Below, piece after piece: positions 47,406 to 59,465 of a stretch of 64,000 nt of DNA. The position numbers and the translations under genes are program-made. The stretch spans positions 16,751,188 through 16,815,187 of the forward strand of contig CM034101.1 in the NCBI GenBank assembly GCA_019914945.1. The letters are read 5' to 3'. Origin of the DNA: Typha latifolia (lineage: Eukaryota; Streptophyta; Magnoliopsida; Poales; Typhaceae). The notes under the pieces were generated by a model that did no database searches, had not been told where the DNA came from, and saw only the letters and a list, made by a program, of their open reading frames with translations. Position 1 is the first letter of the stretch. The number at the start of each line of letters is the position of its first letter.

Positions 47406-50400
47406 CTAACATTTGGCTACAGCCCTTTGAAGGGCTTGCTTGATCATTCCTGGAGAGGCTATGACTGAACCGATAAACTGCAATGAAGAATAAAAACAAG
47501 TCAGCAGTCAAAGCGAAAAATATTACACAAAAATGAAGGACTAGCTCTTACTATTGCCAAACCTTAGCCTTTAATGTCAGTGCTAACACGCGATCGGTAG
47601 TGGATGATTGCACCAAAAGAGGATCTAAATGCAGGTTACTTATTGCCTCAATTATGTCAAGCAGCAAAAATTCCCTCGATGGGCAATGGATCTCAAGGAA
47701 AACCTCTTTATCAGTCATGGTAACATTGACATCAATTGGGCCATCCTTGGACAAGATCCAATGATGTTCCCCATCTGTTTCATCAACATCAGAAGCCTTT
47801 CTCTTTGCAGAAGTTTTCCTGCTATTTATGCTTTTACCGTTGCAGTAGTTATCAGACGTTCTTTCAGCAATATCAGGATGCTTTCTTCTCCCTCTTGATT
47901 CATGGTCCATTCGCTCTTGGCAAGATTCCAATTCGTCTATTCTTTGTTCAAGCTCTTTCAGATAGTCTATTGCGTCGCCAAGGATGGATGCTTTGTCAAC
48001 CTGAGACAAGAACACGAGGATTACAACAAGGTAAAAGACAGAAGTCAAATAGCTAGAAACTAACTAGAAACACAACTCAATGTTTCCAGGATGATTAAAT
48101 AAGATATAGTTGATATCTGGTTTCATCACATCGAGGGGCTATTGCACTTCTCAAATCTGCTCACAACCTATGCTTATCATAATAAGACTAGCATCCTTCA
48201 TTTTTCTACTAGAGTAATCTAAATAGACTGTTTATGTATACATTAAATACATGAAAATAAAGAATATGATGCTTTAAATAAGAAAATTTCAAAATTAATG
48301 TATTTGAAAAGGAGCATTTCAAAGGATATCCATTAGCAATTTTAATTTTTAAAGGGTGTGATCTGCCATTTCAAAACAACAGAACCATTCAGGTAATCTT
48401 TCCCAGGAATCACCAAATGCATCCAATTAGTAATTTATCCTACAACAATATAGGGGTAATTCCATTGACAGCATAAAATATAATTCAAATTTACCTTGCT
48501 AATAGAAGGAACCAATGATCTTAAGACGAGGAACTTCTCGTTCAGCTTCTCTCTTCTTCTTCTCTCTGATATCACATGACTGGGACCAGCATCATCTCCT
48601 TCTGATCTAAAGACTCTATTCTGGCGACCATTTTCTTCTTGGGTCAGTATTGGTGGATTACCACACTTCCATGGAGTAACAATCAAAACTTTCTTCAGCA
48701 ACTTTTGAGGTGTGCCAGTGAGTGGCTTCGGTGCATTTAGAGCTCTCCTCCAGACAATAAAGCTGGAGTCATGAGAACCAACTGGAAAGCACGATGTCGG
48801 TGTCGATTGTCTGGTGCTTCTTGAAATGGCAGCAAGAATCTTTGTATAGTGAGAAGTGCCAACCTCAAGATCCAGAGAAATAAGCTTAGTCTGGGCTCCC
48901 TCTAGTGGCGAAGAAGGGATGATGAAGGCCTGTGATACACAGTTACTTGAGTTCAAAGAACCATTTAGACCATTACTGAACTCATCATCTACCAAAATCC
49001 TATCATATACTTGAGATATTCCATTCACCACTCCAACTCTAAAAGAGTCAACAGTTTTCTGATTGTGACCCTTCTCCCTCCAATTGTCATCTGGAGAATT
49101 TATATCCAAATCTTCATAAATATTAGCCTGCAATTCATCAAGCTTCTCCTGGATTTGTTCTGCTTCTTTGGTTGGGGCACAAGGAAGAAGAGCAAAATGA
49201 GAAGCTGGGGATCCAACTTCTAATGGAGTCTGACAGTCAGATATTACATTATGCTCTCCAAAACCAACTGTATCAACTACATCACGATCAAACTTTGGGG
49301 GCACATTGTCTTCCTCCTTTTCAGACATAGGTGGGCTAGATATAGATTGCTCCGAGCAAACAGGGTTTGGCAGCTCCCAGAAGGAAGTCGTGACTTGCTG
49401 TATAAGAGAGGGATCCTCCGAAACCTTACAATTATAAGAAAACATAAAGATTCTGTGAGGATGCTAGTTATGACATGTGAGCTGATTAAAATGGGAACTA
49501 ACCAATTCACTTGTACCCAGTTCGAGCACGCCGCCCATGAAGGGAACACACACTACAGTCTGCAAATAAAAGGCACAAACAAGTAAACATCTGAAGTCTA
49601 TCTCATGCACTTCAAACTAGTGCATGATGGAGAGATTCCAAAAGAATATGCTGTTTGCAGAAGTCCTAATATAGGAAGTTATTAAAGGAAAATATCAAGC
49701 AACATCATTCTCTATGTTCTTTCACCTTCCTCACAAGCAAGCGCTTTTCGTTCCCACCCAAGCAATCCAGCCATTTACCATCCAAGAATAAGAAACTCAA
49801 TCTCAAAAATGCCAAAGTCTACTTCAGGGATGACAAGGCATCAGAATCTGGCAATGCTGTTGCATTAGACCTTAGGTTCGGTATGGTCTAATGCAGTTGC
49901 TTAGGCTTCTGATATCGAAGCAAGTTGGGTCTCATAAAAAAATTAACTTGTACTTGGCCATTTCCCAGTTTCACTACCAAAAATTTATGCTGACTAAAGC
50001 ACATGCTAATTATTAAAGTCAAGATGTGAGATATGAGGGGTGGCAAGTTGACAAGTACTTGTAACCTTAGAGTGCACATACTAGCTAAACTTTCTACATT
50101 TATTTCACTTAATGAGTTTAGTTTTATCATAATTATTTCATCAACAATAACAATAAGAAAAGAAGCATTCCACTTTTATGCAGCCAGCTCTGACATGAGT
50201 AATGTCTTCCGTCAGCAAATAGTAGACAGACGGTTAGTGGTACTTTCTCATCGTGTTCACTATCAATTTGCAACCCAAAAAGAAAAAACAAGATGCCATT
50301 ACAGATAGATGTATATATTACGTACATGTAGCCAACAAGAGGTTTCCCTTCCTATTTAGAGTAAAACTTGCCCACCAGCATGATAGTTAACAACATCTCA

Positions 50401-51934
50401 ACATTTTAAGAAGTATGTTTTTTAGAAGAGATTAAGAAAGTACCTGAATAGATGCACTCTGAGATGATGTTTGATACAAAAGCCCATCCAGCATAGGAAA
50501 TGCATGTCAGGCGACAAGATTACATAATTAGGTCAAATAATGCTATATTTATCATGGTATCATAAAGATAACTCTGGAAGAAAGCCATGAAATCTGACCT
50601 TTGCTAAAAGAGATCGTGAAAATGTGTTGCTATCTGCAAATTGAGCATTGTTCAACCATATATGCTGATTACTTGCTAAGGCTTTACCTGGTAACCTGCC
50701 AGAAAGAAGAAAGAGAGAAAAAGTGTTAAAACAAGGGAAAAGCAAATTTAGATCAATAAAAGCAATTAAGGTAAAACTCTGAAACAATATAACCCATGCC
50801 CTCAAGAAATCTAGGTAGCATTATCAGGATGGTAATCCACATGACCTTGTTCCATTCAGCTATTGTTCAGAGAAGACTATATATAATATCTGAGAAATGA
50901 AACATTGAACAAGACATTTACATTTTCTTCAATCGCCCATGCTCTGCTATTGTCTTTGGTTTAGGCAAAAATAAGCATATAGGAGATCAGGGTAGTAAAG
51001 AAATAAGATGGGAGTGACTAAACCTAAGGCAAGTTCAAAACCTACTTAACAAAGAAACAATTATACAGGAGGCAGCCCATGATGTTTGGGCGTACCTAGA
51101 CATTTTTGCCTAAAAGTAGAGGACAAACCAATCTCACTAGGTCACAGAAACTTGATACCATTAAAATCACATATAAACTCAATTGTAGCTCCTAACTTTG
51201 ACTGCCTTCTGCAGAACAAAACATCATGCAACTTTGGATCTAAATAGGAAAGAGCAAAGACAAAAAAAAAACATAAAAATGTAATAGGAAGTAAATGCTA
51301 TATATCAGAAGTTACCCCTGGCTTGGCACGAATGTGAAGGACATGCAAACTAAGTAATACCACTCAGTGTCCGTCAGATCTTCAGGAGATAGTGAAGCAG
51401 AAGGCCTCTTGGTCTGCTTGCTATCCCCTGCAGAAAGAGACTCATAGAGCTCCCTCAATTGCTCACTTCTCTGCAGACCCATTTGATCAGCTTTAAACTC
51501 CGTTTGCTGAGTCGTCTTTCTTGTTTTGATATCACCATTATAGTATCCATCATACCATGCTAAAGCCCTAGGAAACCACCAGAATTTAATGCAGAAGAGA
51601 AGATATCAGAGAACGAGGATAAAAATTTCGATAATCCACAATAAGGACTATTGCCCCTAAAGAAACTTTCAGTTTCCTCAAATATATACATGACAAACAG
51701 GTCTCCATAACAATGTAGTCTAGTAAACCAGTCCTAAGACTGTTAGAAAATTTAAGGAAAAAGGAAGTATACGTTAGAATGATAACAGGTTGAATGTTAG
51801 CCATACCCTTGTTGCCTAGTTGAGATAGACCAAAAGATTGCATAGCTCCACTGGATGCTCCTAACAGTAGCAGCAAGCTGCATCCTGAGGTGCTTCTCCA
51901 GCAATTCTTTCTGGTTTGAAGGAGCTCCCACCAT
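47406..51934 (-). CDS. EGL3: bHLH transcription factor, GL3/EGL3 (maize R/Lc) clade
   Basis: MYC-type bHLH that pairs with R2R3-MYB and WD40 proteins (MBW complex) to control anthocyanin and epidermal cell fate. Exons in transcript order: 51934-51807, 51567-51316, 50695-50599, 50458-50444 (15 nt, SASIQ), 49559-49503, 49424-48495, 48000-47563 and 47477-47406, giving 662 residues. The MYB-interacting N-terminal domain (about 12-190) has VRSIQWSYAIFWSIS, SEQLRELYESLSAG, DTEWYYLVCMSFTFVP and QTVVCVPFMGGVLELGT. An acidic middle follows; the bHLH is at about 465-515 with the H-E-R DNA-contact pattern in HVISERRRREKLNEKF, and an ACT-like domain at about 585-640. LYESLS and GGVLELGT favour the GL3/EGL3/R clade over TT8. 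An in-frame ATG four codons upstream (51946, MCYK) has poorer context, so MVGAPS was chosen. Confidence 0.93.
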
Positions 51935-52637
51935 TTTATAGCACATAATTTAGATTTCCACTTCGAAAACAAATTATCTACCGCAGGCTGCTGACTTCTA
52001 GCTCAAAAGAGTTCGAAGAAACCCGAAAGTTGTTTCATTGCCATTCTTACAAACAGCTGCTGGACATAGATCTGTTGGTGTGAAATACCTTCTGTCCTAA
52101 AAGAGAGCAACCAAAGAGTCAGAAGGTAGGTGGCTCTCAGGCTACAGTCACCAATTTTAGGAACTTAGAAGGCAAAACCCATCAAAGAAATTAAACCCGC
52201 CCCCCCAAAAAAAAAAAATCCAAAGAGGTTTGTTCTCTTCTCCCTTTAACTCTAGATACCAAAACACCCTCTTACTGCTAGATGTCGTAAAGAACAGCTC
52301 CCAAAGCATTCAGCTTTGCAAATAAATTTACTTCAAATTTATCTGGAGCTTGGAAGCATTACCACTAGCAGGAGCAGGAGGATACCATTAGTTCTGGAAG
52401 ACCCAAACAAAATGTGCCAAAACTGCTTGTACCAGTAAAAGTAGAAACACTTAGCACTATGGCTCACTACCCAAAGTCCCTCAGTTCCTACAACAGAGTT
52501 AGAAACACAAGATCCTAAGCCAGAAACTTCTAGTACACAAGGAGAGCCCAGGGAGGAAGAGAAGAGTCAGCAGCTCGGCAGTTCCCAAGACAAATATGCA
52601 CTGTTCATAATCCACACACAGAAGGTTTTCCTCTCAC

Positions 52638-52680
<43 letters not shown>

Positions 52681-53100
52681 CAAAGCCATGACTCAGCTCA
52701 ATAGGAAAGCATCAGCTGCAGGCTAATTAATGCCTGTATTCTCCTTCTCCTACTCCTCCTCCTTCTTCTTCTTCTTTCTTTCTTTCTGGACAAAGACCCA
52801 GATACAGGCGGAGAGACGCCTATCCCCCCACTCTGTTGTCCTTGCTGTCTTCAGAACCCTAGAGGGAAAGGCAAGCAGACAGCGGAATGAGACAGAAGGT
52901 AGAGCAAAACCACACCAGAGAATGTCCTTCCCTTTTAGACTTTGCGAGCCACAGCACAGGGATAAAGAGAGAGATTCCAAACGCTAGTAACAGTTACCAA
53001 TTAGTCTCTCGTGAGATCCATCCATGGACCATCGCTCACAGTATCCGCTCACAGTCATATGATTGAGGCGATATTCTTTTCCCTTCTCTCCTTTTTCTCC
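51935..53100 (-). other. Probable long 5' leader of the bHLH gene
   Basis: About 1.15 kb between the bHLH start and a TATA element. It includes a (GA)n tract on the transcribed strand and several minus-strand ATGs, so either a leader intron or upstream ORFs are likely. I could not place a convincing intron. The TTG-initiated 76-codon frame at 52750-52980 is not a normal uORF. Confidence 0.45.
52641..52677. repeat. (CT)n microsatellite
   Basis: About 18 CT units in the probable bHLH leader; (GA)n on the transcribed strand, where such tracts can bind GAGA-binding BPC factors. Confidence 0.9.
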
Positions 53101-53102
53101 CT

Positions 53103-53110
53103 CTATATAA
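53103..53110 (-). promoter_or_regulatory. Candidate TATA box of the bHLH gene
   Basis: TTATATAG on the minus strand, at the upstream edge of the leader-like GA-rich region. Position suits a transcription start near 53070-53080, but this is inferred. Confidence 0.4.
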
Positions 53111-53130
53111 TCCTCTTCTCATGGGATGGG

Positions 53131-53163
53131 ATGATTAATGATTAATGATTAATGATTAATGAT
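53131..53163. repeat. Tandem repeat, 7-base unit ATGATTA
   Basis: Four to five copies of ATGATTA just upstream of the bHLH promoter. Confidence 0.9.
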
Positions 53164-53822
53164 TTACATCTATGAACACCCTTAAAAAAAAACAATCAAA
53201 ATGATTTTTATTTTCTTTTCACTCTTCAGCTGGACTTGGGAATCTACGGATCGGGTAAAAGTAATCCAACGGCCGCAGTATAATTAGATTTGATTGACTT
53301 TTGATTTCCATTACGAAATTTGACTTCTCGACCTCGTAGTGTCGGGCTTCGACGGCAGAGATCCTCGGCCGTTCAAATTCCATTCCCAGTCGGGCATAAA
53401 ACGTGGGAGGGCGGCCGTGACGTCTCCTCATTCCTCAACTTCGCCGAAGAAGACGACTTTAGTTCTACTTCTTTAATTTTATAATCTTCGAGTGATTCAT
53501 AGTTAAACGTGATATGATTAATATTATGGAGTGAAAGAAATCTCACTCTTGTGACGAAACTCTTGTGACTAAAGTTTGAAACAAAATGGCTGAACAATGT
53601 TGACCGTATGCAATCGTACTTTGAAAGTCGTGCTCGTGTGGTTTCGTTAATTGTTATCACGTTTATATCACAATAGGATTGACTTTAATTGCAAGACGCC
53701 AAGGAATTAAAATCAAATCATACAAATAAAAATATTCCTAATCCATTTTGTCAAACTAACGTGTAAGACGTATGTTACAAGTAAACTTCCTCAAACAAAA
53801 TCTATCTACAGGTGGTAGTGAG

Positions 53823-53861
53823 ATTCGTCCATTCGTCCATTCGTCCATTCGTCCATTCGTC
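53823..53861. repeat. Tandem repeat, 8-base unit ATTCGTCC
   Basis: Nearly five perfect copies of ATTCGTCC. Confidence 0.95.
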
Positions 53862-56800
53862 AAGTCCCATCCGAAGACGCGTGCGAGTTTTATAAAAGTT
53901 TAATTCCACTGTTTCAGTACCTTAATATGCTCATCACTCATCACCACTTGCATTCTTCCACGATTCTAATAGTAATATTAGAAATTACTTGAGACAAAAT
54001 TATAAATACCACGCTATATTTTAACACTATTATAAATAAAGTTGTTCTCTCTGTTTTTTTTATATCAAAATCATAATTTATTTTATCTTTATTATTATTA
54101 TTATTATTCATACTCTACCTTCGGACAATGTTATGAGTTACATAATAGATAATATTTCATCGTTTAAAAAAATAAAAAGTTTAAATATGTAAAATATCTT
54201 ATTCATGGATATTAGGATCATTTTGTATCTATATTTATTTTAACTCATATATATGATTATTGATAGTTAAGAAAACTGATAGAAAAATAGTTTTGAGGTG
54301 TTTAAAGCTAAATGCAAGAGGTATGAAAGTGTGAATGATAATAAAAGTAAAAGATATAATATTTTTAATTATTTATAATAAAACCCATATTTCCTAAAAA
54401 AAAGCAAACATATAAATAAGTCGTAAAACATACCAAAACACTATATTAAATGCCATCGAAACTAAAACTATTACTTTTTTTAATCTTAAATGTCATCTTA
54501 AGAGAAAAAAATTAAAAATAATATGAAAATATTTGAAATAAATAGAGAGAACTTTATCTCTAATATAATTTAAATATCGGCTGTTATTTATCAGAATCTT
54601 CCTTTTATAATAAAATTTATTTGGATTATTATTTAGCACAATCCAAACAGTTTCATATCAAAGTAGCTGTGTTTTAATTTTGTTTATCGAAATAAATTAT
54701 CACTTAAATTTATTATTAAATAGAGTCCAATCTGCTGATCTATTTAGGTAAAAAAGTATAAAATAAATCTAATTTAGTAAAAAAATAAAATTAAATTCAA
54801 ACACCTTTGTAAATCGTTCCTTGATCGAAATCATGAAACCCGGATCCCAAAAATCGTACATCTTATTGGGGAACTGCGAAACCCGTTAACTATCCAAAAA
54901 GTCCGAGTGCTATATAATGCGTACGACTTTAGGCGCATGTGCTGTGATTCGATGTTCATATTTACTAATAAAGTTGTAACAAATTTTCGAGTTTTTAATT
55001 ATTTTAACAATTTTTAATTTAAATACAATTCTATGAAATTAAGTTACTGATTAATATGAGATTTTGTCAATGATTATTATTTCAAAATATATTAGATATA
55101 ATAGAATAAAATTTTGAAACGACTGGGTTGGTCAGAAACTCTAAAAGTTTCCTACTAGCCCTTAGTGGGCTAGTTCTCTCTCTTCTAACGAATAAATAAT
55201 TTCTCTTAATTGGGACATTTTAAATATAATAAAAAAAAATTAACCCATTAAAATGTTCTTATTTGAAAGATTCTAAACAAAGGGTAGTACGAAAAAGACA
55301 AGAGTTTGGTGGGATGGAGGTTTTAAAGTGTATAATAACTGTGTCGTTTCTCTCTGTAAATATATAAAAAAAATGGCCACGTTTCCCTTATCTCTTTGGC
55401 ACTACCCCTATTTTTTTTTTAAAATAAAAGGATCTGATAGTAATAAAGATCTGTCTTCCATTCAGCATGCATTAAAAATCTTTCCCTTCATTTAATTTCA
55501 TGATAATTTGAAAAAAAAAAGTTTAATGTTAAACCCCGTCACTTTTCCTAAAAGAGAAAATATTTTATCTAAATTTAATTTAATTTTTTTCTAAATTATC
55601 CACACAATCTTATTATGCAAAGCTAACTTTAATTTTAAAAAACAATTTAATTAAAATAGAATATTCTTGCTATAGTTAGAACTAATAAAATTATAATTTA
55701 CATTTATATTTTTATTATTTATAAATTAAATCCTATGATTTGGTGAATATGTTTAGAAAATACTTTGCCGTTATATCAGTTAGTTAAACTTAATTAAATA
55801 TCTGATTTAAGTTAACTAAATTAAAAAAAATTATAAAAATATTCTCAACCAAGTCATACTAACGATATTTTAGTCATTTTAAAAATAAAATATTTCTACT
55901 TAACGGAATATTGTGATGGTGTTAGTTTAAATCTAGCCCAAGGTGTTTCTACACAAATTCGCTAAATCATAAGACTCGATTTACAAATAGTAAAAACGTA
56001 GTGTATAAATCATAATTACATTATAATGCACAGTGTTATATTATAAACTATTTAAACAAATTAATCCCTACGGGCTGAATAAATAACTAATATATTTTTA
56101 ATATAAAAGCACTTAAGCTCGGCAATCTATCTTTTTCTGATCTTTCAATCTAAATTTCTAGTCAATGTGCTACCAAACCAAGTAAATAATTTACTAATAA
56201 TAAAATTTGCTCAAAATTGTATTCGAATTGATGACCTCTTATCGTTATGCGACAAAGTGAGTAAAAAAAAAAAAAAAGGAAAAAAAGTTAATATTTATGA
56301 CCGTATGGTGAGCTGCCACCTACCAGTCTATCCGGGAAGATGGGATAGCTAGTGGGACGCAAGAACGTGAACGTCGGACGTCTGAGAACGCCACATTGGC
56401 TCGGCCCCACAAAGGCAAGTGGGCCAGGCGGCAGAGCTGCTACTTGGAATGTGCTTTTACTGAGTCGCAATTTTTTTCTTCTTCTTTTTTGTCAAAAGGT
56501 AAATAAATAAATAAAAGGAGGTGTCATCTTCGGTATCAAAATGACATAAGGATACATATAAGCACAAAAGATGTAAAACTTTGCAATTATTCAACTTTTA
56601 TTTCTTTTATCATCGGTAGATGAAAAACTTTAATTGATATCAATAAAATTTTATAGAATCACCGTATATATTTATTTTATATAAGTAATTTTATAATTTT
56701 GGCGCCCGGTAAAGGATAGACACATGCATCCTCTTGAATAATTTAATTGTACCACTAGATTCTCTCGATTAGACTCTTGGTTAAAAAATATTAAAAGAAT

Positions 56801-57439
56801 TGACTAACTAATTGAATAGATAAAACTGTCATTAATTTCTCCTTTATCATTTCAAAGATTATGAAAGGAAAAGGAAGTTTCTATCTGTTGAATTAGTCAA
56901 AATTTTATGATTATTTCTATCGATGAATAAATATAGATTACTTCTATCAAAATATTGATAAATATGACATCATGATACATTTAAATAGTTTAAGGATTGT
57001 ATATGTTTCTTTTCTTTTTCTTGATGTTTAGAGAGGTAAAAGATATAATTAACCCTAGTTTATCTGATGCTACTACGTGTCTAAGTGTGAGTTGTTTGGT
57101 TGTGTGTTCATGGCATCCACAGGTATTCATGCTATTAATATTCTGAAAGCGAGTGTTAATTCTTGAATTTGCTTTCGATGAGATGGCAGGTCGGCGGCAT
57201 CACTCTCACTGAGAAGTGCTGCTCAGCTGATCCAGGCTCCAGAGGATCTTTTTCAACAGTTGAGTTTTTCTCAAATCCATCTACAGTGATGGCACTATGG
57301 TTGATCCGGACCCTGATGCAAAGTGGAGATGCCATTGCCTGCTTGCTGTATGTATATATATATATATATCTATGACAACTTAAGCTTGTGAATTCCCTAT
57401 CGAAGGGCAATTGACAAATTATGCGAAAGATTAAGATGA

Positions 57440-57443
57440 AAAG

Positions 57444-57473
<30 letters not shown>
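57440..57473. repeat. (GAA)n microsatellite
   Basis: About 11 GAA units in the intergenic region upstream of the carrier gene. Confidence 0.95.
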
Positions 57474-57478
<5 letters not shown>

Positions 57479-57990
57479 ATTCAAGTGAGTAAATAGAGGG
57501 CTACAAGAAGTGACATTCACGTTTTAAGCTTCAGTGTTGCATTTAGTCCACCAATCCTAAGAGAGAGAGGGTTTATAAAGAAGTATAATTCTAGTGCCTA
57601 AGATGATATGGATACCCTGGGCTTGTTGACTTAAACTTCACCGTGGTGATCAGAACACAAGATCTCAGATCGCTGGTCGAAGCATCGCCATCGAGCAAAT
57701 AAAATTAATTTGTCATTTGCCCTTCCACGAATTGTACCTGTGGCTTTGAAATCTGGGTATCTTTTCGCGGGCTTAACGAATTCAAGGACAGGTATTTGTC
57801 ACAAAGATTGCTCTTATTTGGTGAGCACATGGGCAATCATCCCCTAATCCAATACTTGGATCTATTATTATTATTATTGTTGTTGTTTTTGATAATGATG
57901 TTGTTGTTATTATTATTATTGTTATCATTAAAATTAATCTCTCTCACTGGATTGTTGCACGGCTCCATTATCTGTTATTATTTAAACTAG

Positions 57991-59465
57991 ATGGATGGGA
58001 AGAGCTAAAAACGTGCACAGAGGAAAATCTCTCTGCTTCTCTTCTTCCCACGAAGAAAATGCTGCAGGAAATACACTGGTCAGTAATCAAGGACGGTTAT
58101 GGAATAATTGAAGCAATAAGAATAGAAAACGATGCTTGCTCGAGAACATTATCTTCTGCCGTCCTTTTAAAAGAGGAAATGGACGGCCTCTAAGAGCCTA
58201 CCACCGAGAAGAGAGAGCTTTTCTTGTTGACGGCTACTTGCTCTTCAATCTATTTGACGTCGCTCACTATGCTATAGGTATGTGCCTGCTTTGTGAATTA
58301 TGGTGCATGCAGAATGTTTGATGAAATGGTTCTGAGAAGAGTATGTAACTTCTGGTCTGATTTTACTGGTTTTGTGTATTCTTATCTTCCTCTTTCTTAC
58401 TTTCGCTTTCTACCTAAGGATTGATATTGTTGTAATGTACTCATTCAGTCATTCTTTATTCATTGGTGGTGAAAGCAGTATGAGTATACGAAACAGGTAG
58501 GGATCGTAAATTGGGTAGTTTAACATGTACCCAAATATATGTTTCTCTCTCAATTAGAATTGAACTCTATTCTCGATCGGTAGTTTGATGGTTAGATTTA
58601 ATGCCAGTTGAAGAACAGATTGCTATCTAGAAAAGCATTGATAAATTGCATAAGAGGGGTAAAAAAATACTATAGGGGAGTAAATAAGATTCTGGATATA
58701 TCCCAAAGGCAAGTATCATAGAGTAGAAAAGTGTCATAAATGTGTTCCTAAAAAGTAAAAACACAGGAATGAATGATGCCAGTTCCTAACTTTCATGATA
58801 TTTATGTGAGTGAAACTAGTAAGTACTATGTTTCAGTTTCAAGACAGTCTGCTATGTTTTACTCTTCCTTGCAGTTTCCACTTTTTAGACAACCTTGAAT
58901 CCTTGATGTCAAAGGCAACTTGCTTGTATTCTGTGGAAAAGAGATTTCAGCATCCTATGAGATATCAATTATCAATCGTCTATCTGTATGCAACTGATTT
59001 CTGTTTATGCCATTTAAATTGGACTCTCCCTGTCTAGCTATTTATGAATACTATGTCAATGTTCTAATAAAATTTCGGTATTACAGAAAGTATTCGCTGA
59101 CCCTCCCTGACTCCTAATCTTGCTTATGTTCCTCTTTTGTCAAACTGACTAGCTATTTGAAATTTCTTGTTTTACCATTTGAAATCATTTGTCATTCCAC
59201 TAGGTTGATGTTCTCAGTTAGAAATTGTCAGCCTAGATAACCTATTAGGAAATGGCAGAAGCACAAAAGAATTTTCCTTTATTTGTCTTCACATGTTCCT
59301 ATTATCTTCTTATGCTATTTATTTGCTTGATATAATTTTTTTTTCTTCTTGCAGTTTTGAGTGGTCAATACTCAACAGTATTTATAGATTCCTGTTAGTG
59401 TAGATTGTCAACCCAATAGCTCTCAAGACTCAAGGGTTCTTCTAATTGAAGGCTTTTGAAAAAAA
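57991..59465 (+). other. Probable noncoding leader exons of the carrier gene
   Basis: A leader-like segment from about 58000 ends in CTATAG/GTATGT at 58277. A T-rich tract and CTTGCAG acceptor end at 59354, followed by 111 nt without any ATG up to the carrier start codon. I infer a 5' UTR intron of about 1,077 bp (58278-59354). The first exon's start is not determined. Confidence 0.5.

Larger units (their letters stand above)
53111..57990. other. Gene-free AT-rich region of about 4.9 kb
   Basis: No supported gene on either strand; the longest frames are under 100 codons and lack family similarity. Tandem repeats are at 53131-53163 (7-base unit), 53823-53861 (8-base unit), 54087-54108 (ATT)n, 57347-57370 (TA)n, 57440-57473 (GAA)n and 57866-57930 (TTA/TTG). 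A short stretch with more balanced composition at 57160-57345 stays unexplained. I found no long terminal repeats or transposase remnants. Confidence 0.6.

Noticed and set aside
52750..52980. 76-codon frame on the minus strand in the bHLH leader as a uORF
   Set aside because: It begins with TTG, not ATG, and its content mirrors simple CT/GA-rich sequence.
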